Assembly (NCBI RefSeq): GCF_003432485.1
Contig: NZ_QVNQ01000014.1
Coordinates: 1-64,000, forward strand
Source: Actinomadura spongiicola
GTDB taxonomy: Bacteria > Actinomycetota > Actinomycetes > Streptosporangiales > Streptosporangiaceae
DNA: 64,000 nucleotides
Direction: 5' to 3'
A program made the translations under genes and the position numbers. The notes below the pieces were generated by a model that did no database searches, was not told the origin of the DNA, and worked only from the letters and a program-made list of their open reading frames with translations. Numbering within the stretch: the stretch's first letter is position 1; each line of letters begins with the position of its first letter. Positions 18,024-27,400 of the stretch are shown in pieces.

Positions 18024-18911
18024 ATGCTCCACTACAAGCTGCTCGGCCCATTGGAGGTCGCGGGCGGCGGATCGGCGTTCGCGCCGACCGCGCCGCGTGT
18101 TCTGAACACGCTCGCGCTGCTCCTGGTACGCGGTGGTCGCGTCGTGCCACTCGACACGATCATCGAGGAGCTGTGGGGGGACGACCCGCCGCGCAGCGCG
18201 GCCCGCACCGCCCAGACGTACGTGTACCAGATCCGGCGCTGGCTGACCGCCGACGCCACCGCGGCGGAGGACGAGGACGTCCTCCTCACCCGCCCGCCCG
18301 GCTACCTGCTGCGGGTCGCGCCCGAGCAACTGGACCTCAGCCGGTTCGACCGGCTGCTCGCCGAGGGCCGCGCGCTGCTCCAGGGCGGCCGTGCCGCCGA
18401 CGCCGTCGACCCGCTGTGCCGCGCGCTCGAACTGTGGACGGGCCCGCCGATGGCCAACGTCGAGCTGGGCCGGGTGCTGGAGAGCCACGCGGCGGCGCTG
18501 GACGAGCACCGCGCCCACGCGCTGAACCTGCGGATCGAGGCCGAGTTGCGGCTCGGCCGGCATCGGGAGCTCATCGGCGAGTTGCGGTCGCTGGTCGCGC
18601 TGAAGCCGTACGACGAGTGGTACCACACCCTCCTGGTGTGCGCGTTGGCGCGTTCCGGCCGCCGCTACGACGCGCTTGAAGCGTTCCACACGGCCCGGCA
18701 CCTCCTCGCCGAGGACCTCGGGCTCAGTCCGTCCCCCGAACTGAGCGAGGTGCACACCGCCGTCCTCCAGGGCGAGCAGCCGAGGACACCGCCGGCGTGC
18801 GCCGGCGACCGGACGGCGGCGCCCACCGGTCCAGGCGCCGTGAACCGGATCGTGCCGAGGCCCCGGCCGCCGCGGCGCGCCGGGCTGCCGTCCGCGCAGC
18901 CCGTCCACTGA
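18024..18911 (+). CDS. SARP-family pathway activator
   Basis: 295 residues. An OmpR-like winged helix (residues 1-95, LLGPLEVAGGG, ALLLVRGGRVVPLDTIIEELWG, and RTAQTYVYQIRRWL) is followed by a bacterial transcriptional activator domain (about 100-245, ending LAEDLGLSPSPEL). This is the small SARP layout of ActII-ORF4 and DnrI, without ATPase or sensor domains. The last 40 residues are Pro/Arg-rich and variable. It sits between the two cluster operons and most likely activates their promoters. Confidence 0.95.
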   Translation: MLHYKLLGPLEVAGGGSAFAPTAPRVLNTLALLLVRGGRVVPLDTIIEELWGDDPPRSAARTAQTYVYQIRRWLTADATAAEDEDVLLTRPPGYLLRVAPEQLDLSRFDRLLAEGRALLQGGRAADAVDPLCRALELWTGPPMANVELGRVLESHAAALDEHRAHALNLRIEAELRLGRHRELIGELRSLVALKPYDEWYHTLLVCALARSGRRYDALEAFHTARHLLAEDLGLSPSPELSEVHTAVLQGEQPRTPPACAGDRTAAPTGPGAVNRIVPRPRPPRRAGLPSAQPVH

Positions 18912-18942
18912 CCGGAATCCGTCTCACCGAAAGGAAGCATCC

Positions 18943-19368
18943 GTGCCGACCACCATCGCGCCCGCCGAGCTGCGGGCCGCCATCGACGACTTCTACGCCT
19001 GGCACATGCAGCTCCTCGACACCGGAAGGGTCGAGGAGTGGGCGGACGCCTTCACCCCCGACGGCGTGTTCGACGCGCAGGGCCATCCCGAGCCGGTCCG
19101 CGGCCGGGACCGGATCCGCTCGGCGTCCCGGGCGGTCGCCGACAAGCTCGCGGAGGCGGGGATCGTCCGGCGGCACTGGCTCGGCATGAGCCACATCGTC
19201 CCCGAGGACGGGAGCGTGCGGGTGAGCAGCTACGCCCTGGTGTTCCAGTCGAGCGAGCAGAACGGGACCGTCCTGCACGCCAGCACCACCTGTGAGGACG
19301 TCCTGGTCCCGGACGGCGATTCCTGGCTGATCCGGGAACGGGTCGTCCGGGTCGACGGGATGTCCTGA
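18943..19368 (+). CDS. SnoaL-like (NTF2-fold) protein
   Basis: 141 residues starting GTG 18943, with AAGGAAG upstream. Features of the SnoaL-4 branch of the NTF2 fold: LRAAIDDFYAWHMQLLDTGRVEEWADAFTPDGVFDAQG, with the usual WxxxFTPDGVF signature, and HWLGMSHIV near the middle. NTF2-fold proteins in type II clusters act as ring cyclases, hydroxylase partners or dehydratases. It follows the SARP gene by 31 bp and is probably cotranscribed. Function within the pathway is open. Confidence 0.8.
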   Translation: MPTTIAPAELRAAIDDFYAWHMQLLDTGRVEEWADAFTPDGVFDAQGHPEPVRGRDRIRSASRAVADKLAEAGIVRRHWLGMSHIVPEDGSVRVSSYALVFQSSEQNGTVLHASTTCEDVLVPDGDSWLIRERVVRVDGMS

Positions 19369-19393
19369 CGAGAACCGATTCTCGGAAACACAC

Positions 19394-19435
19394 GCGAAAG
19401 AGCCGGCGCCCCTCATGGGCCGCCGGCTCTTTCGC
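19394..19435. terminator. Strong bidirectional terminator
   Basis: GCGAAAGAGCCGGC and its exact reverse complement flank a 14-base loop, a 14-bp stem between the convergent SnoaL-like and ACP genes. The stem carries AAAG/CTTT at its outer part, typical of a two-way terminator. Confidence 0.85.
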
Positions 19436-19462
19436 GGTTCTATCCTTTACGCGTTCTACCCT

Positions 19463-19738
19463 TTACGCGTTCTGTCCTTGTGCGCTCTGTCCGAGCCTGG
19501 CGTTGACGAATTCCAGGTATTCGCGGGGTGTCTCCAGTTCGGCGGTCTCCTCCTCGGGCAGTTCGACGCCGAACATGCGCTCCACCTGCGCGGTGGTCTC
19601 CATGACGGCCAGCGAGTCGTAGCCGAGGTCGGAGAACGGCACCTCCAGGAGGTCGATCGAACCGTCCTCCAGCGTCTCCGCCTCGCCCGCCGCCGTACGC
19701 AGCGCGTCCTTCAGCCCGTCCAGGGTCAGTTCCTTCAT
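19463..19738 (-). CDS. Type II PKS acyl carrier protein
   Basis: 91 residues. The phosphopantetheine attachment site is Ser42 in FSDLGYDSLAVMET. Acidic helices and the VELPEEE stretch are typical of aromatic polyketide ACPs. It overlaps the aromatase/cyclase stop by four bases (ATGA) and closes the operon that starts with the discrete acyltransferase. Its separation from KS-alpha/KS-beta is unusual. The last codons and the sequence just after the stop are a partial tandem repeat (ACGCGTAAAGG twice), perhaps a replication slip. Confidence 0.95.
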   Translation of the reverse strand: MKELTLDGLKDALRTAAGEAETLEDGSIDLLEVPFSDLGYDSLAVMETTAQVERMFGVELPEEETAELETPREYLEFVNARLGQSAQGQNA

Positions 19739-20700
19739 GCTCCGCTCCTCTCGTTCTCCGCGTACCGCCGGGCCGCGCGCAGGGTCGCCCTGCTGTTGGC
19801 GCCGAGCGTCTCGCGGATCTTCCGCCGCACGGTCGGCAGGTCCATCCCGCCGGCCGCCTCGGGCAGCGCCTCGGGGTCGATGACCACCGTGTGCCGGGAC
19901 GTGACCCGGACCGCGCCGTCCCCGGCCGGCTCGAACAGCCACTCGCCGTTGTGGGTCCGCATGACGGGCGGCGTGGTGGTCTGCTTGTAGATGATGCGCT
20001 CGCCCGGCACGCACACCCGACCGGAGGCCGTGGCGTGCGCCGACCCGTCGGGTGACCGCGTGTCCATCTCCATGAACTGGAGGCCGGGCTCGTCCTCGGT
20101 CAGGGCGACGCGCAGCACGTGCGGGAGCCGCTCCGGCCACTTGTCGCACTCGTTGACGAAGTCGTAGGCCGCCTCCAGCGGGCCGTGGACGAGTTCGTCG
20201 TCGCTGAACTCCAGGGTCAGGCCGGTGGCGGCCTCGGTCTCGGCCGCGCGCCTGAGCGCGTCCAGTTCGGCGCCGCTGTTGGTGTCGACGGCCCGGTCGA
20301 TGAGCGCGAGGGCGTCGGGGTCACCGTCCACGGCGGCGTAGTCGTGGACCAGGACGACGTGGGAGCCGCCGTCCCCGTCGGGCTCGATCCGCCAGGTCCC
20401 GCGCATCGCGGCGACCGGGGCGCTCGGCTCGGCCTGCGCGAACTCGACGGTCCGCGCGTCCGGGTCGAGGGTGCGCTCCGACACCCAGGTGCGCGGCGCG
20501 CCGTTGGCGAAGGCCCAGATCCGGATGCGTTCCGCACGGTCGTCGCCGGAGAGCCGGACGGCGTGCACGGTCGGCGGGAAGTGCACCGGCCAGGTCGTCA
20601 CGTCCGCCACGATCCGGTAGACCGCGTCGGGCGGCGCCTTGATCCGGGTGGTGTGCTCGGTGTGCCGGGTCGCCGGCGCGGAATCCTTTCGTACGGTCAT
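19735..20700 (-). CDS. Two-domain aromatase/cyclase
   Basis: 321 residues made of two SRPBCC repeats: residues about 10-150 (TTRIKAPPDAVYRIVADV, WPVHFPPTVHAV, ERIRIWAFANG) and 160-310 (ELVHGPLEAAYDFVNECDKWPERLPH). Didomain enzymes of this class (ActVII, GrhT-like) cyclise C7-C12 and aromatise the first ring of polyketides whose C9 keto group was reduced. That agrees with the adjacent ActIII-like ketoreductase. It overlaps the ACP start and follows the ketoreductase by nine bases. Confidence 0.93.
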   Translation of the reverse strand: MTVRKDSAPATRHTEHTTRIKAPPDAVYRIVADVTTWPVHFPPTVHAVRLSGDDRAERIRIWAFANGAPRTWVSERTLDPDARTVEFAQAEPSAPVAAMRGTWRIEPDGDGGSHVVLVHDYAAVDGDPDALALIDRAVDTNSGAELDALRRAAETEAATGLTLEFSDDELVHGPLEAAYDFVNECDKWPERLPHVLRVALTEDEPGLQFMEMDTRSPDGSAHATASGRVCVPGERIIYKQTTTPPVMRTHNGEWLFEPAGDGAVRVTSRHTVVIDPEALPEAAGGMDLPTVRRKIRETLGANSRATLRAARRYAENERSGA

Positions 20701-20709
20701 CGGCGCTCC

Positions 20710-21489
20710 TCAGAAGTTGCCCAGTCCGCCGCAGACGTTCATCGCCTGAGCGGTGATCGCCGCGGTGTCCGGGCCGGCCAGGTAGGCGACCATCGCGGCG
20801 ACCTCGTCGGGCGTCGTGTAGCGGCCGAGCGGGATCTTGGCCTCGAAGCGGGCCAGCACCTCGCCCTCGGTGACGTCCCAGTAGTCGGCGTAGCCGCGGC
20901 GGATGGTCCGCGCCATCGGGGTCTCGACGTAGCCGGGGCAGACGGCGTTCACGGTGACGCCGCTCTTGGCCAGCTCCAGGCCGAGCGCCTTGGTGAAGCC
21001 GACGACGCCGTGCTTGGACGCCGAGTACGGCGCCCCCAGGACGACGCCCTGCTTGCCCGCCGTGGACGCGATGTTGATGACGCGCCCCCACCCGGCGTCC
21101 TTCAGTCCGGACGCCAGGAACGCCCGCGTCACGCGGAAGACGCTCGTCAGGTTGGTGGCGATGACGTCGTCCCACAGTTCGTCGGGGATCTGCGCGGTCT
21201 GCCCGCCGCCGCCGCGCCCGACGTTGTTGACCACCACGTTGATCGGACCGGCGGAGTTGGCCTCCTCGACCAGCGACCGGATCCGGTCCGCGTCGCGGAC
21301 GTCGCAGGCGGTGCCGTCCACGTCGCCGCCGGCGTCACGCAGCTCCTTGACCGTCCGGGCGACGGCCTCGCCGTCACGCGCGCAGATGAACACCCGCGCG
21401 CCCTCCCCTGCCAGCCGCTCGGCGACCGCGCGGCCGATGCCGCTGGTCGCCCCGCTCACGAAGGCGTGGCGGTCGCACTGTTCACTCAT
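20710..21489 (-). CDS. ActIII-like polyketide C9 ketoreductase
   Basis: 259 residues, a short-chain dehydrogenase. NADPH-binding SGATSGIG, NNVGRGGGG, catalytic Ser in INIASTAGKQGV, Tyr and Lys in YSASKHGVVGF, and the C-terminal AQAMNVCGGLGNF are nearly the signature of ActIII. This family reduces the C9 ketone of the nascent poly-beta-keto chain and fixes the first ring fold. ATG 21489 overlaps the last codons of the type I PKS gene by eight bases. Confidence 0.95.
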   Translation of the reverse strand: MSEQCDRHAFVSGATSGIGRAVAERLAGEGARVFICARDGEAVARTVKELRDAGGDVDGTACDVRDADRIRSLVEEANSAGPINVVVNNVGRGGGGQTAQIPDELWDDVIATNLTSVFRVTRAFLASGLKDAGWGRVINIASTAGKQGVVLGAPYSASKHGVVGFTKALGLELAKSGVTVNAVCPGYVETPMARTIRRGYADYWDVTEGEVLARFEAKIPLGRYTTPDEVAAMVAYLAGPDTAAITAQAMNVCGGLGNF

Positions 21490-24400
21490 CGTCCCTCTCC
21501 TTCCGGTCGGCGGTTCGGTCGCCGGGCGGCAGCGCCGCCCGGATGGCCCCGGCCAGTTCGGCGGGGGTCGGGTGGTCCTTGACCACGGTGGTCGGCAGTT
21601 CGGTCCCGAGCTCGCGGTTGACGCGGTTGCGCAGGTCGACGCTGAGCAGGGAGTCGAAGCCGAGTTCCTTGAACGCGTCGTCCGGTCCGACAGCACCGGG
21701 CTCGGGGTACCCGAGGATCTCCCCGGCGGTGTCGCACAGGGCCGCGGTCAGGACGCGTTCCAGTTCGTCGCCGGAGACGCCGCGCAGGCGCTCCGCGAGA
21801 CCGGCGCCGGACGCCTCGCCGTCCTCGGTGGGCTCCGGGGCGGGGCGGACGACGTCGGCGAGCATCGGGACCGTGCCCGGTCGCACGTCGCGGACGTCCA
21901 GGTTCGTCGGGACGAGGTGGTCGCGGGGCGACCGCAGCGCGGCGTCGAACAGGGCGAGCGCGCGTGCGGCGGGCAGCGGGGCGATCCCGGTGCGGCGCAG
22001 CCTGCCGACCTGCTCGCCGGACAGGTGGCCGGTCATGCCGCCGCGCTCGTCCCAGAGCCCCCAGGAGAGCGAGACGGCGGGCAGGCCCCGGGCGCGCCGG
22101 TGGCCCGCGAGGGCGTCCAGCCAGGTGTTGGCGGCGGCGTAGTTGGACTGCCCGGGGGCGCCGAGCACGCCGACCGCCGAGGAGAACATGATGAACGCCT
22201 CCAGGTCCGTGTCCCGGGTCAGGTCGTGCAGGTGCCAGGCGGCGTCCACCTTGGGGCGCAGGACGGCGTCGACGCGGGCGCCGGTCAGGGTGGCGGCGAG
22301 TCCGTCGTCCAGGGTTCCGGCGGCGTGGACCACGGCGGTCGGCGAATGGTCGGCGAGGAGGCGGGCCAGCGCGTCCCGATCGGCGACGTCGCAGGCGGGG
22401 AAGGCGACCTCGGCGCCGAGGCCGGTGAGTTCGGCTTCCAGCTCCGGGACGCCGTCGGCGGCGCGTCCCCGGCGGCCGGCCAGGACGAGCCCGCGCACGC
22501 CGTGCTCGCGGACGAGGTGCCGCGCCAGGAGGGCGCCCAGCCTTCCCGTCCCACCGGTGATGAGCACCGTCGCGTGGGGTCCGAAGGGCGCGGGCGGCGG
22601 GACGGTCAGGACGAGCTTGCCGATGTGCCCGGCGTGCCGCAGGGTTCGGAGCGCCTCGGGTGCCCGCCGCACGTCGTAGGTCTGGATCGGGAGGGGCGGC
22701 AACGCGCCGTCCTCGTGCAGGGCGAGCACGGCGCGCAGGACCTCGCCGACCCGCTCGGGTTCGACGCTCAGCAGGTCGTAGGCGGCATACCGGACCTGGG
22801 GGTGTTCGGTCCGCACGGTTCCGGGGTCGCGGACGTCGGTCTTGCCGATCTCGACGAAGCGTCCGCCGGGGCGGAGGGTGCGGAGCGAGGCGTCCACGGT
22901 CTCGCGGGCCAGCGAGTTGAGGACGACGTCGATCCGTCCCCGGAACCGCTCCTCGAACCCCAGGTCGCGGGACGAGGCGATGTGGTCGTCGTCGAGGCCC
23001 AGCTCGCGCAGGACGTGCTGCTTGGGCGGGCTCGCGGTGGCGTACACCTCGGCGCCGAGGTGCCGGGCGAGTTCGACGGCCGCCAGCCCGACGCCGCCGG
23101 TCGCCGCGTGGATCAGCACGCTCTCCCCCGGTCCCAGCTTCGCGATCTCGACCAGGCACTGGTAGGCGGTGGCGAAGACGATCGGCACCGACGCGGCGCG
23201 GGCGAACGTCCAGCCCGGCGGCACGGGCACGACCTTGCGGGCGTCGGCGACGGCGACGGGCCCGTGGGAGCGCTCGAAGACGCCCATGACCCGGTCCCCG
23301 GGGCGCGGCGCCGTGACTCCGGGACCGGTCTCGGTGACGATCCCCGCGCCTTCGCCGCCCATGGTCCGTTCGGTGGGAACCAGGCGCAGCGCGACGGCGA
23401 TGTCGCGGAAGTTCAGCCCGGAGGCGCGGACGGCGACGCGGACCTCGCCCTCGCCGAGCGGCCGCCCGGACTCGGGGGCGGGGACGAGCGCCAGGTCGTC
23501 CAGCGAGCCCCGGCGGGTGACGTCCAGCCGCCAGGGGCCCTCGCCCGGTGGAACGAGTCCGTCGTCGCCGGGACGGGCCAGCCGGGGGGCGTACAGGCGG
23601 CCCCGCCGAACGGCCAGTTCGGCTTCTTCGGTCCCGAGAGCCCTGGTCAGCGCTTCCTCGCTCCGTTCGTCGCCGTCGCCGTCGCCGTCGATCAGGACGA
23701 GGCGGCCGGTGCGTTCGGAGCGGGCCGAGCGCACGAGCCCGGTCACCGTCGCCTGCGCCAGCCCGGCGACGTCGTCGCCGGGAAGGACGCGTTGCGCGTT
23801 CTTAGTGATGACGGCGACGGTGTCGGAGTCCGGGATGTTCTGGAGCTTCTCCAGGACGGCTCGTGCCGCGCGGTGAGCGTCGTCCGGCATGGTGCCGTCC
23901 AGGTCAGGCACATGCACGAGGTGCGCCTCGGGCGGCTCGCCGTCCTGCTCGCGGTGCTGTTCGCCGGTCAGCTCATGCCATGCGGTCTCGTAGAGGGCGC
24001 CCGGCGCGTCGCCCGCGAGCGGCCGCAGTTCGAGTGACTCGACGACGGCGACGGCGCGTCCCTCGTCGTCGGTGGCCTCCAGCCGCGCCGTCCCGTCGCC
24101 GGCTCGGATCAGCCGCACGCGGAGCGACGAGGCGTCGGTGAGTTCGCAGGCGACGCCCTTCCAGACGAACGGGACGTCCGTGGGTCCTTCGCCGGGCAGG
24201 AGCAGCGGGTGGAGGGCGGCGTCCAGCAGCGCGGGGTGGACGCGGTGCGCGCCCCGGTCCTGGTCGGTGCCGACCTCGGCGTAGAGGTCGTCGCCGTTCC
24301 GCCACGCGCGGCGCAGGCCGCGGAAGGCGGGGCCGTAGCCGTAACCGCGTTCGGCGAGCCGGTCGTAGGCGCCGTCCAGCGGCAGCGGTTCCGCGCCGGG

Positions 24401-27400
24401 CGGCGGCCACGTCCCGGCGGGGGCGACCGTCATGGCCGCGGCGCCGTCCTCCAGGGTTCCGGTGGCGTGCCTGGTCCAGTCCTCGGCGTCACGGGGGCGG
24501 GACTCGATGACGACCGACCGGTCCGCGCCGGCCAGCAGACGCACCTCGACCTCGCCGGAGGCGGGGACCGGCAGCGGACGTTCCAGCACCAGCTCGCGCA
24601 GGCGGGGGTGACCGATCCGGGCGCCCGCCGCGCAGGCCATCTCGACCTGGGCCGTGCCGGGAAGCAGGATCTCCCCCGCGACCTCGTGGTCGGCGAGCCA
24701 CGGGTGCCGCGCGACGGACAGCCGCCCGGTGCGCAGGACGCCGCCGCCGGGCAGGTCCACCTCGGCGTCCAGCAGCGGATGCCCGGCCTTCGCCGCGCCC
24801 GCGAGGCCCGCCGCGCCCGGGACCCCGGCGGACGTCCAGTAGCGGCGGTGCTCGAACGGGTAGGTCGGCATCGGCACGATCCGGCCCCCGGGGACGAACG
24901 CGGCCCAGTCCACGGACAGGCCGTCGGCGTAGGCGGCGGCGACGCCGGTGAGGAACTGCGCGAGCCCGCCGGCGTCGCGGCGCAGCGTGCCGAGGACGGT
25001 CACGTCGCGGTCGCCCGCCGTCCCGCTGATCGCGCGGGCCAGCACCGGATGCGGGCTCACCTCGACGAACCGCGTGTGACCGGCGTCGATCAGCGCGTCC
25101 ACCGCGTCCTGGAACCGCACGGTGCCGCGGATGTTGTCGAACCAGTAGCGCTCGTCCATCGGCCGGTCGAGCGGCCCGCCGGTCAGCGTCGACCACAGCG
25201 GGACGGCCGGGTCGGCCGGGGCGAGCCCGGCGAGGTCGGCGAGCAGCGGGTCGCGCATCGGTTCCATGGCCTCGGTGTGCGAGGCGTAGTCCACGTCCAC
25301 GCGCCGCGCGTCGACGTCCATGTCCTGGAGGCGGGCGACGAGGTCGTCGAGGGCGTCGGTGTCCCCGGCGACGACGGTGGAGGCCGGCCCGTTCACCGCC
25401 GCCGTCCACACCCGGGCGGGCAGTTCGATCTCGTCCGCCGGAAGCGGCACCGAGGCCATGCCGCCGCTGCCCGCGACCTTCCGCAGCGCCCGGCTGCGCA
25501 GGCACGCCACCTTGGCGGCGTCGTCGAGGGACAGGGCCCCGGACACGCAGGCCGCCGCGATCTCGCCCTGCGAGTGCCCGACGACCGCCGCCGGGCGGAC
25601 CCCGGCCGACTCCCACAGCCGGGCGAGCGACACCATCACCGCGAACAGCGCCGGTTGGACGACGTCCACCCGGTCCAGCGGATCGTTCTCCAGCACGTCC
25701 CGGAGCGACCAACCGCAGTGGGCCGACAGCGCCCGCTCGCACTCGGCCATCCGCTCGCGGAACACCCGGGACTCGCGCAGCAGGTCGAGAGCCATGCCCC
25801 GCCACTGCGCCCCCTGCCCGGAGAACACGAACACCGGATCGGACGCGTCCCCGGCTTCGGCCCGGACCACCGCGGGCGACCGGTAGCCGCGCACGGCCGC
25901 CGGGATCCCGGCGCCCCGGGCGAGGGTCTCCAGGCCGGCCATGAGGTCGTCGCGGTCGTCGCCGACGACGGCGGCGCGCCACCGCATCGGCGTTCGGGCC
26001 GCCAGCGTCCGGGCGATGTCGGCGGGCCGCTCCTCCGGACGCGCGGCCATGAACTCGCGGATCCGTTCCGCCTGCGCGCGCAGCGCGGGTCCGGTGCGGG
26101 CCGACAGCGGCAGCGGAATGGGACCCGGATCGCTCGGCTCCCCGCCGGGCCGTGCCGCGCCCTCCTCGACGGAATCGTCGACGATCTCCTCGATGATGAC
26201 GTGCGCGTTGGTGCCGCTGATCCCGAACGAGGAGACGGCGGCCCGGCGCGGACGGTCCGCACGCGGCCACGGCACCGGGTCGGTGAGCAGCGCCAGGCCG
26301 CTTTCGGCCCAGTCGACGTGCCCGGACGGCTCGCGGACGTGCAGCGTGCGGGGCAGCCGCCCGGCGCGCAACGCCTCCACCATCTTGAGCAGACCGCCGA
26401 TGCCCGCCGCCGCCTGGGCGTGCCCGATGTTCGACTTCAGCGAGCCCAGCCGGACCGGGTCGTCCGCCGCGCGGGCGGCGCCGTAGGTGCGGGCCAGCGC
26501 GCCCGCCTCGACGGGGTCGCCCAGCGCGGTGCCCGTGCCGTGCGCCTCGATCGCGTCCACGTCGGCGGGGCCGATCCCGGCGCGGTCCAGCGCGTCCCTG
26601 ATGACCTGCTCCTGGGCGGTGCCGTTCGGCGCGGTGAGCCCGTTGCCCGCCCCGTCCTGATTGATGGCGCTGCCGCGCAGGACGGCCAGGACGGGACGTC
26701 CCGCCCGCCGCGCGTCGCCCAGCCGCTGCAACACGACCAGCCCGGCCCCCTCGGCCCAGGCGGTGCCGTCCGCGTCGGCGGAGAACGCCTTGCAGCGGCC
26801 GTCGGACGCGAGTCCCCGCTGGCGGCCGAAGTCCAGGAACATGCCGGGCGTCGCCAGGACGGTGACGCCTCCAGCGAGCGCCGTGTCGCATTCGCCCTGC
26901 CGGATCGCCTGCGCCGCCATGTGCACGCCGACCAGGGACGCCGAGCAGGCGGTGTCCACGGTGACGGCGGGGCCGCGCAGCCCGAGGACGTAGGCGACGC
27001 GTCCCGAGGCGACGCTGGGCGCGGTGCCGGTGAGCCGGTGGCCGCGCGTGCCGTCGTCGGGTTCGGCGAGGCGCGGGCCGTAGTCCTGCGCGGTGGCGCC
27101 GACGAAGACGCCGGTGCGGCTGCCGCGCAGCGCGTCGCGGCCGAGCCCGGCCCGTTCGCACGCCTCCCACGCGACCTCCAGCAGCAGCCGCTGCTGCGGG
27201 TCGATGCCCGCGGCCTCGCGCGGTGAGATCCCGAAGAACGCGGCGTCGAACTCGGCGGCGCCGTCGAGGAAACCGCCCAGGGCCGGAACGCCGGACAGCT
27301 CGTCGAGGTCCCAGCCGCGGTCGTCCGGGAACGGCCCGATCGCGTCGGTTCCGGTGTCCACCAGCCGCCACAGGTCCTCGGGCGAACGGACGCCGCCCGG

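Noticed and set aside
20954..27226. Very long plus-strand open frames (over 1000 codons) opposite the type I PKS
   Set aside because: They mirror the PKS codons, have no domain or ribosome-binding site and show low-complexity Arg/Gly/Pro composition; they are shadows caused by high GC.
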